Shown here in pieces: positions 7,201 through 9,060 of a stretch of 9,060 bases of DNA (position 1 is the stretch's first letter; each line of letters starts with the position of its first letter). The notes beneath the pieces were generated by a model that worked only from the letters and a program-made list of their open reading frames with translations, was not told where the DNA came from and did not search any database. This stretch comes from an uncultured Verrucomicrobiota bacterium. GTDB taxonomy: Bacteria > Verrucomicrobiota > Kiritimatiellia > RFP12 > UBA3636. Where the stretch lies: positions 1 through 9,060 of the forward strand of contig CAMOEO010000106.1 in NCBI GenBank assembly GCA_946612175.1, written 5' to 3'. A program made the position numbers and the translations under genes.

Positions 7201-7514
7201 TCGCGGAGCTCGATCCGGTCGACGTCGGCGCCGGCCTCGACGGCTACGACTGGGGCGGGGAGGAGCCGAAGGCCCCGATGGAGGTCGTCCCGGCGGACGG
7301 CTCCGATCCGGAGTCGCTCGTGGTCCGCTTTGTCGGCAAGGCCGGCGTGACCTATCAGCTCGTCGGCTCGGCGACCCTCTCGCTCGACGAGGACGGCTGG
7401 CTGGCCGCCGAGCCCGCAGGCGAGGCGGTGACGCCCGATGCCGACGGCATCGTGGAGCTTGTCGCCCCGATGGACGCCGCCGTCCAGTTCTTCAAGATCA
7501 AGGCCAGCAAGTAG
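4218..7514 (+). CDS. Large secreted multidomain surface protein (discoidin-like, beta-helix, InlB B-repeat)
   Basis: This is a 1098-residue exported protein. A Sec signal peptide (KTTF n-region, hydrophobic ACAALLLLAPLAQA, likely cleavage near residue 25-26) shows the start is ATG 4218. Two related F5/8-C (discoidin)-like beta-sandwich modules lie at about 27-172 and 176-325, each ending in a QVWGY / RVWAL strand. A cysteine module follows (332-400, CFCTVC and CSRC pairs with a GHDF motif), then a third discoidin-like module at about 405-605. Next come a right-handed beta-helix region with repeated NGGTF/SGGTF/TGGTF turns (about 610-895), an InlB-type B-repeat (921-991, WTVTFVN to FLGWF to LTAAWE), and a C-terminal beta-rich domain ending in FFKIKASK. 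It is probably a cell-surface adhesin or glycan-binding protein. No catalytic residues are recognised, and there is no LPXTG or PEP-CTERM signal. It has its own promoter and terminator. Confidence 0.9.
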   Translation: MKTTFSALWGGACAALLLLAPLAQAAPTAEIISSASLATYRNSSGTEMNPWGGGSGIGWLFDGNFSNGTYTPRGNGNGDYILLDFSGQQDSGYEPGYFITEIKIGQVNSFNYSLYTSTDGTDWTAVPNATGVSLVGTATYAVNAQATYAKLVLDANGGWTDNIAEFQVWGYKKAVPQVVSSASICKFYKSNGTMTGNNGTDAFGGGTGVNNLFNNNFTDDVYIGPNGRLDNGGYFILDFTQSGTMPEDGWHITEIAAGNKAATAPYSLYYSMDGSTWTEVPDAQNVSTTGKLTFNVNDTAKYVKCVFVKVGGWSASFNEIRVWALDPADVACTHPSYTEWTLVAGSGSCTTRAQDHCFCTVCGEEFFRDGEPLGHDFVGTVVTPGTASSYGSGSLTCSRCGFHIDMVEPINLITTKVDGAMIGGVAVSGQVNFTDLTVTSTGNGADEPNPNNNWGVNPAALYNGNWTFGWKDYWYSASGRDPSPHVDFKFATTIDLAKIDISLRNEAHQTVFYSYDEATDTETEIGRIVISEPDPTITGDNGYVTTIRFYETPVSHLRVRQWNAAGTALRQMQISEIHPYGTVTGCGMLHPAVVVNEVHGFSTIADAVAFIEEGVPATVVLATNLVEDVVIPAGKDVTLDLDGHSITNIASDTISVYGTLTITDTIGGGEIVSALPAKADLVNYPTGTVTIQGGSFAVPDNATYYNIKNMGAMTIGGNATVLSRVSTASTLIANGWYGNATTDRGTTGQANTAILTINGGTFDGGKNVVKNDDYGILTINGGTFRNISENDAVIMNWHETTITGGTFTGATKVLVNGSYGANSADKGVMTVSGGTFTATAEGGTLFGYGLEGGHMADAVITVTGGTFSGAIQGLRDNDGTYGFAYVSGGTFDEAVPQIYCAAGFAPTAQDENGKYTVKPVWTVTFVNEKGEAPAAQVLDVIEGQDAFATEPDPAPAAEGFTFLGWFAPEAETAFDFTNTAVTGDLTLTAAWEEVVAELDPVDVGAGLDGYDWGGEEPKAPMEVVPADGSDPESLVVRFVGKAGVTYQLVGSATLSLDEDGWLAAEPAGEAVTPDADGIVELVAPMDAAVQFFKIKASK
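6477..6569 (+). repeat. 27-bp direct repeat encoding ILTINGGTF turns
   Basis: Two 27-nt copies at 6477-6503 and 6543-6569 differ at one base (cacgttc versus caccttc) and encode ILTINGGTF, 66 nt (22 residues) apart. Looser copies continue through the beta-helix region: GGSF near 6298, then TGGTF near 6625, SGGTF near 6713, TGGTF near 6808 and SGGTF near 6880. They are coding repeats that reflect the coil period of the beta-helix. Confidence 0.8.
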
Positions 7515-7538
7515 GCCGGCCCCATCCTGAAAGGCTGC

Positions 7539-7573
7539 GCGCCGCCCCGGTCCGCCGGGGCGGCGCTTCTTTT
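7539..7573 (+). terminator. strong intrinsic terminator of the surface protein gene
   Basis: A perfect 12-bp stem (GCGCCGCCCCGG 7539-7550 with CCGGGGCGGCGC 7555-7566) with a TCCG tetraloop is followed by TTCTTTT (7567-7573). It lies 25 nt after the stop codon. This is a textbook rho-independent terminator and ends the surface-protein transcript. Confidence 0.93.
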
Positions 7574-7615
7574 GCGCCGGAGCGGTCCGCCCGGCTCTCC
7601 GGACGGAGTCCGCGC

Positions 7616-7684
7616 CAGGGCGGGACGGAACTCCAGACGAACTTCCCCGTCCTCGTGCGCCTCTCGACGGCGATTACCGGCTTC
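7616..7684 (+). pseudogene. fragment resembling the start of a DUF2341 domain
   Basis: After the terminator, the frame beginning at 7616 reads QGGTELQTNFPVLVRLS followed by TAITGF. The NFPVLVRLS segment preceded by a TxLTN-like stretch closely resembles the N-terminal strand of DUF2341 domains, which occur in large secreted proteins of many environmental and gut bacteria. There is no start codon with a supported context. The frame runs into a 9-nt repeat and ends at 7771, so this looks like a decayed remnant rather than a gene. The identification is from memory of the family pattern and covers only about 23 residues. Confidence 0.45.
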
Positions 7685-7729
7685 AATGGAGACAATGGAG
7701 ACTTTGGCGACAGAGGGGACTTTGGCGAC
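7685..7729 (+). repeat. 9-nt tandem repeat (NNNGGNGAC x5)
   Basis: Five units can be read in a row: AATGGAGAC, AATGGAGAC, TTTGGCGAC, AGAGGGGAC, TTTGGCGAC. All fit NNNGGNGAC. In the frame continuing from the DUF2341-like fragment they would encode a collagen-like G-D-x series (NGDNGDFGDRGDFGD). The array starts right after the fragment's TGF, suggesting that repeat expansion or insertion broke an older gene. Confidence 0.85.
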
Positions 7730-7768
7730 CTGTCCACCCCGCCATGCGCCGAAGTCGCGAAAAATCGC

Positions 7769-7797
7769 TAGACACGCGCGCGGGAAGTGCTTATGAT
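7769..7797 (+). promoter_or_regulatory. sigma70-like promoter of the small protein/kinase operon
   Basis: TAGACA (7769-7774) and TATGAT (7792-7797) are separated by exactly 17 nt. These are good matches to TTGACA and TATAAT. The predicted start near 7804 gives a leader of about 46 nt that contains the palindromic element at 7812-7830. It is the only convincing promoter ahead of the pair. Confidence 0.65.
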
Positions 7798-7811
7798 ATG
7801 CGCTTGCATTT

Positions 7812-7830
7812 TACGCCGCGTAGCGGCCAC
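7812..7830. repeat. short palindromic element, copy 1
   Basis: TACGCCGCGTAGCGGCCAC can fold as TACG/CGTA or alternatively as GCCGC-gta-GCGGC. Its last 15 bases (7816-7830) match 14 of 15 bases at 9034-9048. It lies in the predicted 5' UTR of the small protein gene and is followed by a C/T-rich tract (CTTCACCCCTTCACCTCACC) running to the ATG. Confidence 0.6.
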
Positions 7831-7849
7831 TTCACCCCTTCACCTCACC

Positions 7850-8104
7850 ATGCCCTCCTTCGCTCCGCAGCCCCTCGCACCCGACGCGCGCAAGCGCGCC
7901 TGGGAGGTCGGTCTGCCGGCGTATCTCCAGCACGACCTGGACGCCTACAAGAAGGGTCTCGCGGAGAACTCGACGCTGCTGGACTGCCTCTGGGGCGAGC
8001 TCTACGGCTCGATCAACGGCGCCGAGATCGACGACGGCGCGATCACGCACGAGCACGCGCAGTATCTGCGCGACAAGTTCCTCTGGGGAAAGGAGGACGC
8101 ATGA
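7850..8104 (+). CDS. Small acidic protein, partner of HipA-like kinase (unknown function)
   Basis: This is an 84-residue cytoplasmic protein with no signal peptide or membrane segment. It is predicted mostly helical. An N-terminal half is rich in basic and aromatic residues (DARKRAWEVGLPAYLQHDLDAYKKG), followed by a compact block LLDCLWGELYGSINGAEID and then AITHEHAQYLRDKFL. Similar small proteins with an LDCLW-ELYGSIN-AE core are, as I recall, found beside HipA/CtkA-like kinases in Firmicutes. No helix-turn-helix of the HipB type is visible. The start at 7850 gives a compact protein just after a plausible promoter; a longer in-frame start at 7787 lies upstream of the predicted transcription start. 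No Shine-Dalgarno precedes it. Its stop overlaps the kinase start (ATGA), so the two are translationally coupled. It may be an antitoxin, regulator or substrate of the kinase; this is inference. Confidence 0.75.
   Translation: MPSFAPQPLAPDARKRAWEVGLPAYLQHDLDAYKKGLAENSTLLDCLWGELYGSINGAEIDDGAITHEHAQYLRDKFLWGKEDA
8089..8096 (+). promoter_or_regulatory. strong Shine-Dalgarno of the kinase gene
   Basis: AAAGGAGG sits 4 nt before the ATG at 8101, inside the end of the small protein gene. It is the only near-perfect Shine-Dalgarno in the window. It supports the 8101 start over longer in-frame forms reaching back to 7744. Confidence 0.75.
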
Positions 8105-8976
8105 CCGCCCCCGTCGACTTCACCGCCTGTCCGCGCGTCACGGGCCGCGCCTACAACGGCGCGAACGGCAAGAAGATCTGCGTCGCGTTCGAGGGCGCGC
8201 GCTGGATGCTCAAGTTTCCGCCGCCTGCGGGGGAGCGCCCCACCGCGCTCTCCTACACCAACAGCTGCCTCTCCGAGCACCTCGCCTCGTCCGCCTTCCG
8301 CCTGCTCGGCCTCGACGCGCAGGAGACCCGGCTCGGGACGTTCCGCAACGGCCGCGAGAAGGTCGTCTGCGCCTGCCGCGACTTTACCGCCGACGGCCGG
8401 ATCCTCTACGACTTCTGCTCCGTCAAGAACACCGTTCTGGAGTCCGAGACCGGCGGCGCCGGGACCGAGCTCTCGGACGTCCTCGACGCGATCGACGGCC
8501 AGGACTTCGTCGACCCCGCCGCTATCCGCGCGCGCTTCTGGGACATGTTCGTCGCGGACGCCCTCCTCGGCAACTTCGACCGCCACAACGGCAACTGGGG
8601 CTTCCTCGTGGACCCCGCCACGGGCGCCGCGGAGCCCGCCCCTGTCTTCGACTGCGGCAGCTGCCTCCTCCCGCAGGCGGACGAGGCGACGATGCGTCGC
8701 GTCCTCGCCGACCCCGCCGAGCTCGACGCCCGCATCTACGTCTTCCCCGCCTCGATGCTCAAGATCGGCGGCCGCAAGATCAACTACGCCGACTTCCTCG
8801 CCTCGTCGGACGATCCGGACCTCGCCGCGGCCCGTGCGCGCATCGTCCCGCGCATCGACCCCGCCGCCTTTGCGCGCCTCGTCGCCGAGACCCCGTATCT
8901 CACCGACCTCCAGCGCGAGTTCTACACGACCTACTTCGCCGCCCGCGCATCCCGCCTCTTCGGCGTTTCCCGGTGA
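8101..8976 (+). CDS. HipA/CtkA-like serine/threonine kinase
   Basis: This is a 291-residue protein of the HipA-like kinase superfamily, in the compact form related to Helicobacter CtkA, without the N-terminal HipA subdomain. Visible elements are a glycine-containing loop NGANGKKI (19-26), the ATP-site lysine K39 in WMLKF, and a candidate helix glutamate E59 in LSEHL. The catalytic loop is LLGNFDRHNGNWGFL, with D160 as catalytic base and N165 nearby. The metal-binding aspartate is D184 in PVFDCGS. All core kinase residues are present, so it is probably active. HipA relatives phosphorylate proteins such as GltX and act as growth-arresting toxins; CtkA is a secreted effector. The target here is unknown. 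It overlaps the upstream small protein gene by 4 nt (ATGA) and has its own strong Shine-Dalgarno, so both are made together, with the kinase independently translatable. Confidence 0.88.
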   Translation: MTAPVDFTACPRVTGRAYNGANGKKICVAFEGARWMLKFPPPAGERPTALSYTNSCLSEHLASSAFRLLGLDAQETRLGTFRNGREKVVCACRDFTADGRILYDFCSVKNTVLESETGGAGTELSDVLDAIDGQDFVDPAAIRARFWDMFVADALLGNFDRHNGNWGFLVDPATGAAEPAPVFDCGSCLLPQADEATMRRVLADPAELDARIYVFPASMLKIGGRKINYADFLASSDDPDLAAARARIVPRIDPAAFARLVAETPYLTDLQREFYTTYFAARASRLFGVSR

Positions 8977-9000
8977 GCAAGCCGACAAGACGACGCGCAA

Positions 9001-9027
9001 CCCTTTCAACCCCTTTCACCACCCCCA
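9001..9027 (+). repeat. C/T-rich low-complexity tract
   Basis: The region downstream of the kinase contains CCCTTTCAACCCCTTTCACCACCCCCA, an imperfect repeat of CCCTTTCA-like units. A similar C/T-rich tract (7831-7849) follows palindromic copy 1. No gene is visible between 8977 and the window end. Confidence 0.5.
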
Positions 9028-9048
9028 CTTCGGCCGCGAAGCGGCCAC
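9028..9048. repeat. short palindromic element, copy 2 (possible terminator-like hairpin)
   Basis: Two mutually exclusive hairpins overlap: CTTCG-gccg-CGAAG (9028-9041) and GGCCGC-gaa-GCGGCC (9032-9046). The last 15 bases (9034-9048) match copy 1 at 7816-7830 with one change. It lies 52 nt after the kinase stop and has no T-run. It could stabilise the transcript end or be a dispersed REP-like element. Confidence 0.6.
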
Positions 9049-9060
9049 AGTCGCGCGGCG

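Noticed and set aside
7744..8100. N-terminal extension of the kinase
   Set aside because: It overlaps the small protein gene in another frame and lies partly upstream of the predicted promoter. The strong Shine-Dalgarno and ATGA junction mark 8101 as the start.
8002..9009. 335-codon minus-strand frame opposite the kinase
   Set aside because: It is a V/E/G/R-rich shadow of the kinase frame, without motifs.

Overview
The window is GC-rich DNA with strong G/C preference at codon third positions. It carries a GH3 glycosidase, a large secreted beta-helix/InlB-type surface protein, several short-period tandem repeats in and between genes, and mostly absent Shine-Dalgarno sequences. This combination resembles gut or rumen Kiritimatiellota/Verrucomicrobiota (PVC group) more than other phyla. 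That placement is an inference, because there is no rRNA or other phylogenetic marker in the window.

Layout. Bases 2-73 hold the C-terminal tail of an upstream plus-strand gene, followed by a GC hairpin. Bases 149-1661 hold a two-gene HAD phosphatase unit: a eukaryotic-PMM-like HAD and a NagD-like HAD-IIA protein, 4 nt apart. A convergent minus-strand GH3 beta-glucosidase-like gene follows (3993 to 1723). An 11-copy heptamer array is embedded in frame at the start of its fibronectin-like domain. Between 3994 and 4217 is a divergent control region: a leaderless-type -10 box for GH3 on the minus strand, and a TTGACA promoter with a structured 5' UTR for the surface protein on the plus strand. 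Bases 4218-7514 encode a 1098-residue exported multidomain protein ending at a strong intrinsic terminator. The intergenic stretch 7515-7849 holds that terminator, a fragment resembling the start of a DUF2341 domain, a 9-nt tandem repeat, a sigma70-like promoter and a small palindromic element. Bases 7850-8976 hold a tightly coupled pair (ATGA overlap): an 84-residue small acidic protein and a HipA/CtkA-like kinase. A second copy of the palindromic element lies just beyond the kinase, near the window end.

How the genes relate. The GH3 enzyme and the surface protein fit a polysaccharide-using lifestyle: adhesion or glycan binding outside the cell, and cleavage of imported oligosaccharides inside. 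They are separately and divergently transcribed. The HAD pair is probably sugar-phosphate or general phosphate-ester housekeeping. The small protein/kinase pair is the most system-like part of the window. It has toxin-antitoxin-like gene organisation, but the partner shows no DNA-binding HipB-type domain, and the pair is bracketed by near-identical 15-bp palindromic elements.

The most notable observations are the non-HipB kinase pair, the covarying palindromes around it, the shared TAGAAT-N7-ATG start architecture suggesting leaderless transcripts, and the heptamer array translated inside an enzyme.
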